DNA from: Selaginella moellendorffii
Taxonomy: Eukaryota; Streptophyta; Lycopodiopsida; Selaginellales; Selaginellaceae
NCBI RefSeq assembly: GCF_000143415.4
Contig: NW_003314317.1
Location: forward strand, 809,533-873,532
Direction of reading: 5' to 3'
DNA: 64,000 bases
Shown: positions 10,695 to 21,942 of the stretch, piece after piece
How the letters are laid out: each line of letters opens with the position of its first letter
Position numbering within the stretch: position 1 is the stretch's first letter
The notes under the pieces: model-generated
The model's input: only the letters and a program-made list of their open reading frames with translations
Database searches by the model: none
Told to the model about the DNA's origin: nothing
Translations under genes and position numbers: made by a program

Positions 10695-10960
10695 TAGCAA
10701 TATGAAATCAGAGGAAATCACCATCAAATTCTACACAATATAAAAAGAATAAAATAAAATAAAAGTAAGAAAGCATTTTCTATAGAATCTCTATTGTTAG
10801 TGGTGAGAAGAGTTCCTCTCACTGGAGGATCAATGATTCTCCCACCACTTTATTTTGAGGCACTAAATAAGAACACTACAATGGAGATGGACTTATCTGG
10901 AAAGCGCTACAGGATCTGTTTAATTTTTTATGCATACGGATTATGGATTAAAGTGTGCAT
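10695..10960 (+). pseudogene. Dioxygenase 3' end and 3'UTR relic
   Basis: This matches the last codons of the dioxygenase at 20.2 kb (EEITIK, then a Tyr-to-Phe difference) and its downstream 3'UTR (compare 21,910-22,250), including the block around CACTAAATAAGAACACT. It lies just upstream of the 5' end of another dioxygenase copy, which implies that tandem dioxygenase copies once existed here. Confidence 0.75.
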
Positions 10961-11405
10961 ACTTTCTTTTCTCCTCTCTCTCTCTCTCGATCGAGTCGAT
11001 TTATAGCTCACGACCACCATAGCTTTGCTTCGTGTAGTTTTTTCGCAAGCTTTTCTCTCTCTCTCTCTCCCTCTCTCTCTCATGTCTTTGCCTGGAACTG
11101 GAAGAAATGGTTTGCGATGCTGGATCGATCTCGCTCCATTTTTCAGGCCGAGGCTCCTGAGGTCTTGGAGCTCCGACAGAGGATAGGAGAGATTGCAAAG
11201 GACCACGAGGAGTGGGGATTCTTCCAGATCCAGAGCCAGTGACCAAGGCCTGGATTGCAAGCTCATTGCCGATTCCTTAAAAGTTTCCAACGAGTTTTTC
11301 CATCTTCGGCTGGAGGAGAAGAAGAAGCTCTCTCTGCCGGCTGGAGCTTCTGTCTAGATTGAGAATGACTGGTGTCTTTTTTTTTCCCTCTTCATAGGCC
11401 TTTTA

Positions 11406-11470
11406 TGGTTGTCTGGGTCTCTGTGAGCTTGACAAAAGTTTTGACAAGCTCAAAGAGACCCAGACAACCA
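11406..11470 (+). repeat. Foldback 1 from dioxygenase exon 2
   Basis: Arms 11406-11437 and 11439-11470 (32 nt each, 2 mismatches, 1-nt loop) are reverse complements. The right arm corresponds to the exon 2 stretch encoding LLKETQTT of the intact dioxygenase at 20.2 kb; the left arm is its inverted copy. A transcript from either strand would form a tight hairpin. Confidence 0.85.
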
Positions 11471-11511
11471 CAATCTTCTTGCTGAATCTCATCTCCCAGA
11501 GCCTGGGCCTT

Positions 11512-11598
11512 CCAAAGGATTTCCTCTACCAGTTCTAGGAGGACAAACTCAACGGCGTTGAGTTTGTCCTCGTAGTGCTCGTAGAGGAAGTTCTTTGG
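11512..11598 (+). repeat. Foldback 2 from dioxygenase exon 2
   Basis: Arms 11512-11554 and 11556-11598 (43 nt each, 6 mismatches, 1-nt loop) are reverse complements. They correspond to the exon 2 stretch encoding SKDFLYEHYEDKLN of the intact dioxygenase (about 21,113-21,156). An imperfect form of the same foldback is present in the minus copy at 9651-9733, so the inversion predates the large duplication. Confidence 0.85.
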
Positions 11599-11600
11599 AA

Positions 11601-12240
11601 GGTGAAGTAATCTCACAAAGTTTTCTCTTTTTTCGGGCTAGAGGACAATGGTATATGTTTCCAAACTGTAAAGTACTAATTCTATCTATATGCTTGCTTC
11701 AACTTAATTTTGATTCATCAGTTTCTTGCAGAAGTCGGAACCTGAGAACTATAATTTTCATCTTGACACGGTGTTTGCTGGATAGGAAGCTCCTTCCCTT
11801 TTTCACCTCGATCCAATACTGCGTCGCGCTTCTTGTCAAGTCAACTACTTAACCGAGGATGAGTGCCTGCCAAGGCTCGCACGCTTGCAAGGTCTGGAAA
11901 TTTATTTCCAGCTTTCTAAAGTTTAATACAGGTGATCTTCGCACTGGCAGGCTACGATCTTAAAGACAGTGTGGATTTCGTCCAGGTATAGAGCTGGTTT
12001 TGAGATATGATCGATGAGGAAGAGAGGGTTCTTTTCTGGAGACTATCGAACTAACAAGATTTTAGCATTTCTTTGCGTCTTACATGCTTCTCGTCGTTTT
12101 TCTCTTGGGCAGGTCCGAAATCGAGCAGTTCCTCGTTTCAGTCTATCATTTAAATCTGTGGTTTTTGGTAGAGAAGAATTCATTGTTTGATTTTTGCGGA
12201 GCACGCGGAGAAGAAAATCCTCAAAGTTTTCCCATTCAAT
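11601..12240 (+). pseudogene. CANIN-gene fragment (plus copy of chimera)
   Basis: It has the same mosaic of CANIN intron 3, exon 9, exon 11, exon 12 and 3'UTR as the minus copy, including the same internal deletions, plus additional losses (for example in VRNRAAFLVSI). It continues into the decayed PPR copy. Confidence 0.75.
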
Positions 12241-13490
12241 GAAAATCCTGGAACAAAGGTGCAGCACAAATTGAATATTCTCCTAACGTCATATGCCCAA
12301 AGGTTCAGTGGTCCAAATCCCTCTTTGAATCCATGGAGCTGCTTAAGCGGCTGCGTCGATCACGCGGAGCAAGCGTTTCTATCGATGCCAGGGCGAATAT
12401 CGTCTCCTGGACGACGATGATCACGGCATTCGCTAGCGCTGGCCGGATGGAAACGGCCGCTGATTTTTTCTTGAGGATGCCCGTGTCGTGGAACTCGCTC
12501 TTCCAGGCCTATGCCCGCGCCAGCGCCGTCTTGCACTGGATGCCGGAGCGCAGTACTGTCTCCTGGACGGCGATGATGGATCTTGTCGCAAAGACCGCAA
12601 TGCCGGAGCTGATTTTCGACGCGATGCCGCAGCAAAATCCCACCGCCTGGAACGCGATCGAGGCGGCGCTAGCGGGCGGTGGCAGGATTGATCGAGCGGA
12701 GGGGATTATCGAGAGAATGCCGCAGCAAGGAGCCGCGCCATGGACCTGTGTCATCGTAGCAACCACTGTCCGGCCGATTGATCCGCGCCAAGGAGCTCTT
12801 CGATGCATTGCCGTGCCGGGATCTTGTTTGCTGGGCGGTGATGATCTCCTCATTCGCTCACCACGGCCGCCTGGAATCCTTCAAGAACACACGCGCGGAT
12901 GCCCCAGTGGAATCTCGGCGTGGAAGCCTATGTAAGGTGACGCTAGTAACAACGGCCTAGTGACGCTAGTAACAATGCCCGAGTGCTGACGTGGGCGTGC
13001 GGAGGAGGAGAAAAGCGATAGGCGTTAAGTGTGAACACATGAAGTGTTTTATAGTGTGTTCTTGTGCTTTAGAAATTAATCTCTCTTGGTTTCTTTGCTT
13101 GTGTCCGTGAATGGAGAGTCGGACCACTACAGCGATGCTCTTAGCATATACTCTAGCCGGACGCGTGGCGCAAGCCCAGTGGTTGTTCAATCAGCTGACC
13201 AACCGTATTTCCGCCATGGCGACGCGTACGGCGCGGAGAGGATGATTTGGCGAGAGTAAGCCGCGAAAAGAGGCGGTAAATGTCTTCTCTCGAATGCCTC
13301 ACAGAGACGCGGCGCTGCCGCAAACGCAATGATCGTCGCAAGCGCCGCGAATGGGCATTTGGACATGGCGGAGCGGCTCTTTCCTGGGCTCCAATTTCGC
13401 CACGATCTCACTCCTGGAACGCGATGATGAGCGAGGGATATGCTCGCAATGGCCGGGTTGCAAACGATGGAGCTGCGATGGAGCCCTAGG
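12241..13490 (+). pseudogene. PPR pseudogene, inverted copy of the gene at 7.3-9.0 kb
   Basis: It is colinear with the intact PPR gene (for example NIVSWTTMITAFASAGRMET, STVSWTAMMDLVAK, WNAI.AALAGGGRIDRAEG), with several internal deletions, frameshifts and premature ends. After the segment matching HARMPQWN an unrelated stretch of about 190 bp (near 12,935-13,130) is inserted. PPR homology resumes at the LAGRVAQAQWVFNQ equivalent and runs to the GYARNGRV equivalent. Confidence 0.85.
12935..13132. mobile_element. Unclassified ~190-bp insertion in the PPR pseudogene
   Basis: This stretch interrupts PPR homology. It begins with a tandem pair of GTGACGCTAGTAACAA units (about 12,938 and 12,960) and has no similarity to the parent gene. 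It could be a small non-autonomous transposon or filler DNA; I found no convincing terminal inverted repeats or target duplication. Confidence 0.35.
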
Positions 13491-13529
13491 GCTTTCCCTC
13501 TGTTAACTTTATGTTGTACATTTAAATCA

Positions 13530-14573
13530 CCTCAACTTATGCATATAGATTGTTATTTGATCAAAGACCTTGATCCACAATCCATATGCATAGAAAATTA
13601 AACAGATCTTGTAGCGCTCTCCAGATGAGTCCATCTCCATTGCAGTGTTCTTATTTAGTGCCTCCGATCAAAGTGGTGGGACAATCTTTGATAGAAAGAT
13701 CTCACCACTGCTAAAGTTCAGTAAAACTCAATCTATGTTATGCTCTAGTCAAAAGTTGAATAGTTCCAAGCTCAAGCATAGCCGTCAACTTTTTCTTATG
13801 TCATGTTAGATTTAGAACATTGCCCAGCTTCCGTCAACTTTTCGTAAACTTAGTAAGCAATAGGAAAACGCTTTCTTACTTTTTTTTGTTCTTGTCTTTT
13901 ATATTGCGTAGTATTTGATGGTGATTTCCTCTGAGTTGGGACCTCCAACCTTCTTGTTCTCGAATCTGACCATAATGTATTCGCCGTATCGAAACTCTTG
14001 GTGCTTGTTGACACTTACAGTGAGCTGCGGGAGTGGGCATACTTGAGTGGTGACTCTGGGAACGCACGAAAAAGAAAAAGAGCAGCGAGTTCCATCACGT
14101 AATGTAAGACAGTCTTCTAGCGACCGTTGCTCCACACCTGTGAAACTCTAATCCAGAAAGTCGAACAAAGAACAATCGAAGAACACCAGGAACTTTCGAA
14201 CTTGCTGAACGAATAGGCATCTAAAGCAAGAAGTAAGAACTTATATCCGTCACAAAGAGAACATTCAAGAGCATCAAGAACACCAATCGATCGAAGAAGA
14301 ATTTCGAGCTTGTGCTGAAAGAACAGGCATAGGAACGAATGGGACGAGTATATCAGAACCATGAAAACAGATTTTACCAGGACTATATCACCAACGTTGA
14401 CAACAAGGCAGTTTGGTCAAGGCCGGATGATGATCCACTTATCATCCTTGAGGATTTGGAGGCCTTCTACCTCGCTTTGTGCAACAACGCGGAGGATGTT
14501 CCCGTCCTGGTGCTTGGACAGGCCGATCTCGTCGGTGGAGTGAGACGGGGGATACTGGATCATTATCAAAGAC
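13530..14573 (-). pseudogene. Dioxygenase 3' half (exons 2-3, intron 2, 3'UTR)
   Basis: On the minus strand it encodes the second half of the dioxygenase: YPPSHSTDEIGLSKHQDGN (iron-binding HxD), then VEGLQILKDDKW, an intron, SFSFSCVPRVTTQVCPLP and a C-terminus ending YYAI with stop at 13,899. The segment that should carry the third iron ligand (LHRV in the intact gene) is altered to DCLTLRDG. The 3'UTR homology extends to about 13,530. Exon 1 is missing: at 14,573 it joins a piece of the RPN2/CANIN promoter. Confidence 0.8.
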
Positions 14574-14576
14574 CCG

Positions 14577-14790
14577 GCCGAATCACTTTGCCGCGCAATC
14601 AAGAAAAGAAGCCGTTCCTTGCGATGCCTCGATCGATCCAGAACAATGCGGGACCTCACCTCACGAATCATTGAGTCGTGGCCGCCAGCGGCGCCTTTGG
14701 AATCGCGGAGTAAAATGTGTTTTTAGGGTGGTGAGAGACGTTGGCGATGCTCCAGGAGCAGCAGCCGCAGCTAGCTACAGGGCCTCTAAC
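14577..14790 (+). pseudogene. Fragment of the RPN2/CANIN bidirectional promoter region
   Basis: It reads as the reverse complement of about 3,345 to 3,040: exon 1, intron 1 and exon 2 start of the CANIN gene, a deletion that removes the telo-box and the RPN2 ATG, then the first RPN2 codons ([12 protein letters not shown] equivalent). It is a dispersed fragment, not a working promoter as far as can be seen. Confidence 0.75.
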
Positions 14791-14829
14791 ACAATGTAAC
14801 GGCGTGGACACGTTTGCTGTCCAGCAGCT

Positions 14830-14960
14830 CGTGGTACTGAGCCTTTCTTCGACGGTGGCCCCATGTATTATAACGCCAAGATCTTGTTCGGGTTACTGAA
14901 TTGGAGCGATCATGAGCTTGCGCATGCTATACTAAATCTTCCGTGGGAATGATCTCTTCT
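14830..14960 (+). pseudogene. Fragment of the 38-kb Cys-rich gene (3' end)
   Basis: It resembles 39,690-39,830, the end of the gene at 38-39.8 kb: the MYYNAK block, an SGLL-like block and the DHD..CAILN block, with a deletion and substitutions. It shows that pieces of that gene are also scattered. Confidence 0.55.
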
Positions 14961-15780
14961 GGAAATGAGCAGCTTTGAGAAGGCTTCGAATATAGTCTGG
15001 CTACCTTCGCCTGCGAGGAAAGAGGATAGACCGGAATACAACATGTTTTGTTCCCGTATATAGTACCACATTTTTGTATATTCCTCAGAATCCCGGAGAC
15101 CGAGCCAGATTGAGGCCGGAAAGGCGAGCCTTTTTTGCTCTGGTCCTCATTTTCCTGGAAAAATACACAACAACTTGTTGCACGATGCAAATGAAAAGCC
15201 AAAGCTTACTGAGTGCAGCCAAGAAATCTGATCAATGACAATCTAAAATGCAGCTCGCGGGACGCTTGCAGAGGAGAAGCAGTGAGCTCGATCGATCGAT
15301 TCGGCAATAGAACCCTGGCTCAGAGCTTCTGAAGGCGTTGCCTGTCAAGAAATCTGATCAATGACAATTCAAAATGCAGCTCGCAGGACGATTACAAAGG
15401 ATTTGGAGGCGCCGCGAACTCGATCTAGCGATTCCAAAGGCTTTTCAACCAAGTTGTGTTCGATTCCTGTTTCGTGAGCGTGATAGGACGTGTCCTTCGC
15501 GAACCAGCTGCGCCCATGTCCTACTCCACTGCACCGGCAGATCGCCGATCGATTGCGGGAATCTCATCGTACAAATATATGGCGATCTGGTATCTCTGGC
15601 TCCACGGATCGGCCCAAATTGATCGGGCTCCTCGAGGGCGCTTGGCGAGATCCTCGGGGACGCGCACCTCGGGGCTGGGCCGCATTCCTCAAGTCGGTAA
15701 TAATATTCCAGGCAGAGGCAGCGCTCAGATCTTTTGCCAAAGGACACTGATTCGAGTCAAAATATATCAATTACTAAATG
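14961..15780. other. Low-copy region with a direct repeat, no convincing gene
   Basis: It contains a direct repeat with its second copy starting about 121 bp after the first (near 15,225 and 15,346), centred on AATCTGATCAATGACAAT and ATGCAGCTCGC. Open frames of 70-109 codons overlap on both strands at 15,370-15,780 but none shows a recognised domain. It may be an unrecognised degraded gene. Confidence 0.4.
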
Positions 15781-18700
15781 CATAAATGCATATAAAGATT
15801 ATGAATTATAGAATTGATTTTATAATTCCAATCAATGACGTTTATAATACCTTTATCATAATTTAGTAATGAAAAGATTTCTTGACGATTTAATAATGAA
15901 AGATTTTCCTACATTTTATAGTATTTTTAAATTCAAAATACTTTTTAAGTATAATTAAAAATATAAAATAAAATCAAAAGGTCAAATTCTAGCTATCACC
16001 ATTTCTATTTTTATTCAAATGAATCTTTTTTTCATATGTTTGTTCTTTTCAATTTGCTCCTTTTACTTTTCTTTCCCAATCCTAAGAAATATTATATGTG
16101 TTTGTTTATTTTGAGTGGGTGTTGTTGAAGCCATCTTTATTCTAATAGTTTAGAAAGTATTTAAGAATTTAAATATATAATTAATATTTGTAAATTAATG
16201 CACATTATTAAACTATTTATCACATGTTAGTTTGTTGCTTTGTTCATCACTGTATTTATAATAATTTATGATTTTATTGTTTTTAATTAATTTTAAGCTT
16301 CTAAAACTATGTAGTAATTCTATAAATTTATTTCAAAGAAGATATCATTTACCTTTAACTCATAAATTTATTTATTTCAAGTGTATAATTCTAGGTGTCA
16401 ACTTAATAAAGAGATATATAGCTACAAAGAATAAAATATAATATTCAAGAAAATTAATATTATATTTTATAGTTATATAAAAAATCTTTAAATAAATTTA
16501 TATTGTTATATATGGAACTAAATCTAATCTATCTATACTTCTATATAAGCAACAGTATAAACCCCAATAAATATATCTATTCTTATATCCTAAACATTCA
16601 CATTAGTGGTGATGAGGGCATTGTGATTTATTCTTTGAAGAGCAAATTTTTTTGGCAATACTTTGCTTTAGTGATCAGAATTGTGTTTTTATTTTTATTC
16701 CTTCATTCTCTTTTAAATTTACATCTATATTAACTTTATGCAAGATTTATAATTTTAGCTATCACTATACTTAGATTTGTTCTTCTTTTTTATATTCATT
16801 GCATTGCCTTCTTCTGCTATATTATGCTATCATTGATTAAAGAATATATCACTTAAGGCTATTAATACTATTTTGTTGGATTGAGCTTTTGGCATAATGG
16901 GGCATGATCATATTGCTGTTGCACTTATCCTTGATGTATTACCATCTTTAGCTTTTGTGGGACATGATTAAATAACTTTACTATTCTTGATGTTTGTCAT
17001 CTCCCATTGATGTGGATTATGATCATGATATTGATTGAAGAACTATAAATGATGTAGTTTAGCTTTTGGAAAATGTTCAAAGATTAAATTTATGGGAAAA
17101 CAATTTTTACAAGCTTGAATGATTCTAGATTGTGATGAAAAGTTTAATTATTATGAAGATAGTTTTAAAGATAAAATAAAGATTTTGTGGAGTAAATGTT
17201 AATCCTTTAATCTATTATTTGATAGTTTTTCTTTACCATTTACATTTTCCCAACCTTTTTCTTATTTCTCACCTAACCCACCTTCTTATGTTCCTAGTGT
17301 TTCATCTTCATTTATAGTGTTTTCTTCTCCTAACATATCAATTATTTGTGACTTTTATAATTTTTATTCTCATTCTTAGTCTAGTATTGAGTTGAATATT
17401 TTTTGTCATCTTTATACTAATTTAGATATTAAGTATATACATGAAGTTAAAATTTTTGTTTTGTTTCATTGATAAAGTATTTAATCAATTCTAGTGTTGA
17501 GTATTCCCATGTTCCAAGGCTGAATTACTTTAGTGAATGTTCTGAGTTAAATATGTGTCCCCACTTGTGAATCCCACTAAAAGCTTTTGCTTTACCATTA
17601 TTGCTAAAAAGTTTATATATTCTCGTGAGAGTGTAGACATTTTTATTCATAAAGGTTTAAACATAGAAGGAAAAGGCTCATGAACAAAAGTAAATTTTCC
17701 CATCTTAAATATAGAATTATGTATTAAGATGGTTGAGTAGTGTAAACATTTTATTTATATTGTAGTGGCTAAAGTATTTTATAACAAGAAGTCCCTTATT
17801 TTCCAAGCTTTGAGCATATATCTTGTTTATTTCCCCATTTTTGCATTGATAGTTATTGAAAAAAGTTTTTTAAATGTTTTTTCATCCACTTTTTCTCCTT
17901 CCACAATATTTATTCTTTAATTTTTTTTGTTTCTTCTCTTTGCTTTAATTTTTTAAACTTTTTTTTTCTTTGGAAGAAGGGGTAGAGGTGATAAACCCTG
18001 ATAATGGAGTGAGGATAAGCAAATACAATGAACAAATGACATGGTTTGTGAAATGAGGATGAATATAACAAGTTTGAATGGAATATTTAACCTTGATATA
18101 ATGAGGCCAAATGGATGCAACAGTGAAGTGAGGTTAAATATAAATAGTAGAGTGCGAATGAGTGTAGCAAGTCAAAACAAAACTAATGCATTAGAAGGAT
18201 AAGAAAAATATAGAGAATTGACAAAGTGAGTTTAACCTTCATATATATTGCTAAATGAGAACAAATGTCGTAACTCTAAGTTAACATAAATCTTAAATAT
18301 TAACCAAAGGGAAGATACAAAGATGAGTTCTATTTATAATTGTGAGTTTGAAGTAATAGTGGTTTTGAAGGATTGTCAGTGAGCAAATGTATTATTTATT
18401 ACAATAGTGCTTTATGAATTGCAATGGCTTTTGAAGTTTTTTGTTTCAATTCAAAGTTATAATTTCAAGGTTGGTTTAAGCATTTGCTAGTTGCATACAG
18501 AATTGCAATTGGTTTATCAAGAGTTTATAATCAATTGATACTTATGCCATAATTTTAGGTTTCATTTATCAACAACTATATTAATATCTATGGGAGTTTT
18601 GGATTTTTATAGTAAGTTCATATTTGTCCAGCAAAAACATTAGATATTCCACTTGATTTATTATCATCACTTTTTCATCTTTCAAAGAAAAGGATGGTTA

Positions 18701-19440
18701 AGGTCTATATATATATATATAACCCTACCTAAATCATATGCTAATTATAGTTTATAAACTATTCCTTTGGATTGAATATAGTCTATCCATACTTGTATAT
18801 AAGTTAGGGTCTAAACCCCAATTAATATAACTATTTCTATATCCCACTCATAATATGTATTTTAAATTATACTATTTTAGTTAAGTTTAATAAAAAATTT
18901 GATATTAATTTTAAAATTTATTTGTGTATAGATATTGTTGTAAGTTATCTATACTTTCTGAAAGTATAACTTTAAACTTTATTATTTTTATTCTTTAATA
19001 ATCATGGTGTTTCTTCTTATTTGAGTTATATGATTTAAGACATTATTAAGGTATAAAGCAGCAAAACAAAAAATTTATTGACTATCCTTCTATACTGAAA
19101 ATGTAGTGGACTCTTTTATTATATACACATTTAAATTAATATTACAAAGTTTATATATAAAATATTAAAATTAATTGTTGGTATTTTTATTTTTATTAAA
19201 ATATCATAAAAAAACATTTATGGTGTTGTTACTAAAGAAGACACAACTTTAGTTGGTACACCTAGGAGGTATTATGTTTTTTATGTGGCTAGAAGGTGTA
19301 AATAAATAATAATATTTATTTTCTATTAGTTTTTATTTTAAAAATAACTTAAATTAATTTAAAAATTTAAAGTAGATTAATGTAATTTATTTCTAATAAT
19401 GTTTTTGGAAAGAATAATATTGAGAATCTTGAATTTGTAA
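15781..19440. other. AT-rich intergenic DNA without recognisable genes
   Basis: Strongly AT-rich with only short open frames. Two similar stretches near 16,500-16,580 and 18,775-18,840 share TCTAT-CATACTT-TATATAAG and TAAACCCCAAT-AATAT, suggesting a decayed repeat. A segment near 17,660 resembles dispersed repeat B (AGGAAAAGGCTCATGAACAAAAG). Otherwise I see nothing in it. Confidence 0.6.
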
Positions 19441-20039
19441 ATTAAAATAGAAAAAGTTCATGCTACTTCTAAAATGGTAATATGAATCTTGTTGCAATGA
19501 TGCTTGGAAGCAATCAAAGCGCAGTCGGCGGGCCAATCTTTACACCAGGATAATCGAATCTCATGATCCCGGTGAGGAACAAGCATATATGCTCGAGCAC
19601 AGTGGGGTACTTTCCAAAATTTCACCACCCACGGACACACGACACACGACACGAATAAGAAGCAGGGATCCAAGTTGAGAATCGCAGGCTTTGGTTTTGT
19701 ATTGTTTTCTTTCCCCCAGGGACAACACGCAAACAAAAATGTGTTTATTTTGGCCTTCCAGTGTCCTGGGAAAGAAAAAGAATGCGCACAGCAATGGGTC
19801 AGCGAGAGAGAGCGGACGGTATGAGCCACCAGACGTGGCGATTCCTTGGCCGTCCGCTGGGGGTTTTCCCACCGTCCATTGCTCTTTTCCTTTCCCCTTT
19901 AATTTTTTCCGGCATCGCAGCTGTAATGCATGATTTCCAAGAAGGCGGTCTCTCGAGTATGTCCACCGGACGAAGAAGATCGCATTTCTTTTGAGCAATG
20001 AATTCTACGCCTCTCGTGGTGCCGGGTAAGCCCCAGCTT

Positions 20040-20045
20040 TTCTTT

Positions 20046-20081
<36 letters not shown>
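20040..20081 (+). repeat. (TC)n tract in dioxygenase 5' leader
   Basis: CT-dinucleotide runs at about 20,050-20,080 and again at 20,155-20,200 flank GATTTATAGCTC in the presumed 5' leader of the dioxygenase. The same layout is retained in the pseudogene leader at 10,975-11,090. Confidence 0.7.
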
Positions 20082-20083
<2 letters not shown>

Positions 20084-20149
20084 TGAGTCGATTTATAGCT
20101 CGCGAGTCGCGACCACCATAGCTTTGCTTCGTGTAGTTCTTTCACAAGC

Positions 20150-20185
<36 letters not shown>

Positions 20186-20224
20186 TCTCTCTCTCTGATC
20201 TCTCTGTGTCTAGAACTGGAAGAA

Positions 20225-21942
20225 ATGGTTTGCGATGCTGGAATTCCACTGATCGATCTCGCTCCATTTTTCCAGGCCGAGGCTCCCGAGGTCTTGGAGC
20301 TCCGACGCCAGAGGATAGGAGAGATTGGAAATGCCTGCGAGGAGTGGGGATTCTTCCAGGTCCAGAACCACGGCCTGGATAGCAAGCTCATTACCGATTC
20401 CTTGAAAGTTTCCAGCGAGTTTTTCGATCTTCCGCTGGAGGAGAAGAGGAAGCTCTCGCTGCCGGCTGGAGTTTCGCCTGTCCCGATTGGATTTTGCTGT
20501 GATAGTGGCCTGGATGACAAGGTGGAGAACAAGGAACATATGTTCTTCTTTGCCGAGGATGGGAAGAAGGCGACCAAAAATGGTGGTAGCTACGCTCAAT
20601 ACAATGTCTGGCCTGACACTCCAGCGAGCTACAAGTAAGCAAAAAATGTCTCTTCCATTTTCTTTCTGGTCCACCATCTTTTTTCTCTATTCTTCTCGAT
20701 TCTTCTCTTTTGTTTTGGTTGCTTCATGCTGTTTGATTGTTCGTGGAGTTCTCGCTTAAACTATTCTTGTTGCTCGCTCGATCAATCTCTACCTTCTCAT
20801 TTTTTAGTCTGGATTCTATGAGCGTGGGATGATGTTGTCATTTGCTTTTAGTTTTTTTTTCTTCTCTCTGTAGATAGATTATAAAGCTTCGCTTCGCTTT
20901 CTTCTTCTCTCTCGTCTCATCACGCTCACAGATATATTTTCCGGTTTCTGTTCTCTTTTTCCACAGTTTTCGTACTGTCTAGATTGAGAATGACTGGTTG
21001 TCTGGTTGTTTTTCCTCTCTTCATAGGCCTATTATCAAGGACAGGCTTCTCAAGGAGACCCAAACAACCGCAATCTTCTTGCTGAGCCTCATCTCCCAGA
21101 GCCTGGGCCTTTCAAAGGACTTCCTTTATGAGCACTACGAGGACAAACTCAACGCTTTGATAATGCTCCACTATCCCCCGTCTCACTCCACCGACGAGAT
21201 CGGCCTGTCCAAGCACCAGGACGGGAACATCCTCAGCGTTGTCGCACAGAGCGAGGTGGAAGGCCTCCAAATCCTCAAGGATGATAAGTGGATCACCATC
21301 CAGCCGCGACCAAACTGCCTTGTTGTCAACGTTGGTGATATAGTCCAGGTAAAATCTGCATATGTGTCAAGCATAGTAATCAGGAAATCCCTTGATCCAA
21401 TTCGATTCATGTTTTCATGGTTCTGATATGCTCTTCCCGTTCGTTCATATGCCTGCAGCACAAGCTCGAAAGTTCTTTGTTCTTCTTCGATCGATTGGTG
21501 TTCTTGATGCTCTTGAATGTTCTCTTTGTGATCATATCTCCTACGTGACGTGTTGTGGATATAAGTTCTTAGTTCTTGCTAGATGCATATTCGTTCAGAA
21601 AATTCGAAAGTTCTTGGTGCTCTTCGATTGTTCTTTCTGGATTAGAGTTTGATGCTTAAGTATTCAGATATTTTCACACAGGTGTGGAGCAACGATCGCT
21701 ACAAGAGTGTCTTACACCGCGTAATCAACAACAAGGCAGGGACTCGCTACTCTTTTTCTTTTTCGTGCGTTCCCGGAGTCACCACTCAAGTATGCCCACT
21801 GCCGCAGTTCACTGCAGGTGTCAACGAGCCGCCCAAGTACCGAGAGTTTCGATACGGCGAATACATGATGTTCAGATTCGAAAACAAGAAGGTTGGAGGT
21901 CCCAACTCAGAGGAAATCACCATCAAATACTACGCAATATAA
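20225..21942 (+). CDS. 2-oxoglutarate/Fe(II)-dependent dioxygenase (DOXC-type)
   Basis: Three exons (20225-20634, 21027-21348, 21682-21942) give 330 residues. The N-terminal non-haem dioxygenase domain begins IPLIDLAPFF and includes EEWGFFQVQNHGL. The C-terminal catalytic domain supplies the iron ligands in SKHQDGN (HxD) and in YKSVLHRVI (distal His), and the 2-oxoglutarate-binding RxS in TRYSFSF. The family oxidises plant secondary metabolites and hormones; the substrate cannot be read from sequence. Start chosen as the ATG that opens the conserved N-terminus. It is the only intact copy in the window; decayed copies lie at 9.65-10.2, 10.7-11.6, 13.5-14.57 and 40.2 kb. The foldbacks at 11.4-11.6 kb match exon 2. 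Confidence 0.92.

Larger units (their letters stand above)
10968..11600 (+). pseudogene. 2-oxoglutarate dioxygenase fragment (plus copy of chimera) with foldbacks
   Basis: It contains the TC-rich 5'UTR, start codon region and exon 1 of the dioxygenase, with substitutions, a deletion after MVCDAG-like sequence near 11,123, and a premature stop near 11,240. After the PAGAS-equivalent position it jumps to the 3' part of intron 1 (CTGTCTAGATTGAGAATGAC) and then to exon 2. Exon 2 is arranged as two inverted duplications (separate entries). No functional enzyme can be encoded. The promoter-proximal sequence of the intact gene is retained. Confidence 0.8.

Noticed and set aside
16503-16733. 76-codon AT-rich ORF
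   Set aside because: Composition (Ile, Tyr, Asn, Leu) is what random AT-rich DNA gives; the first part is a decayed repeat also found near 18.8 kb.
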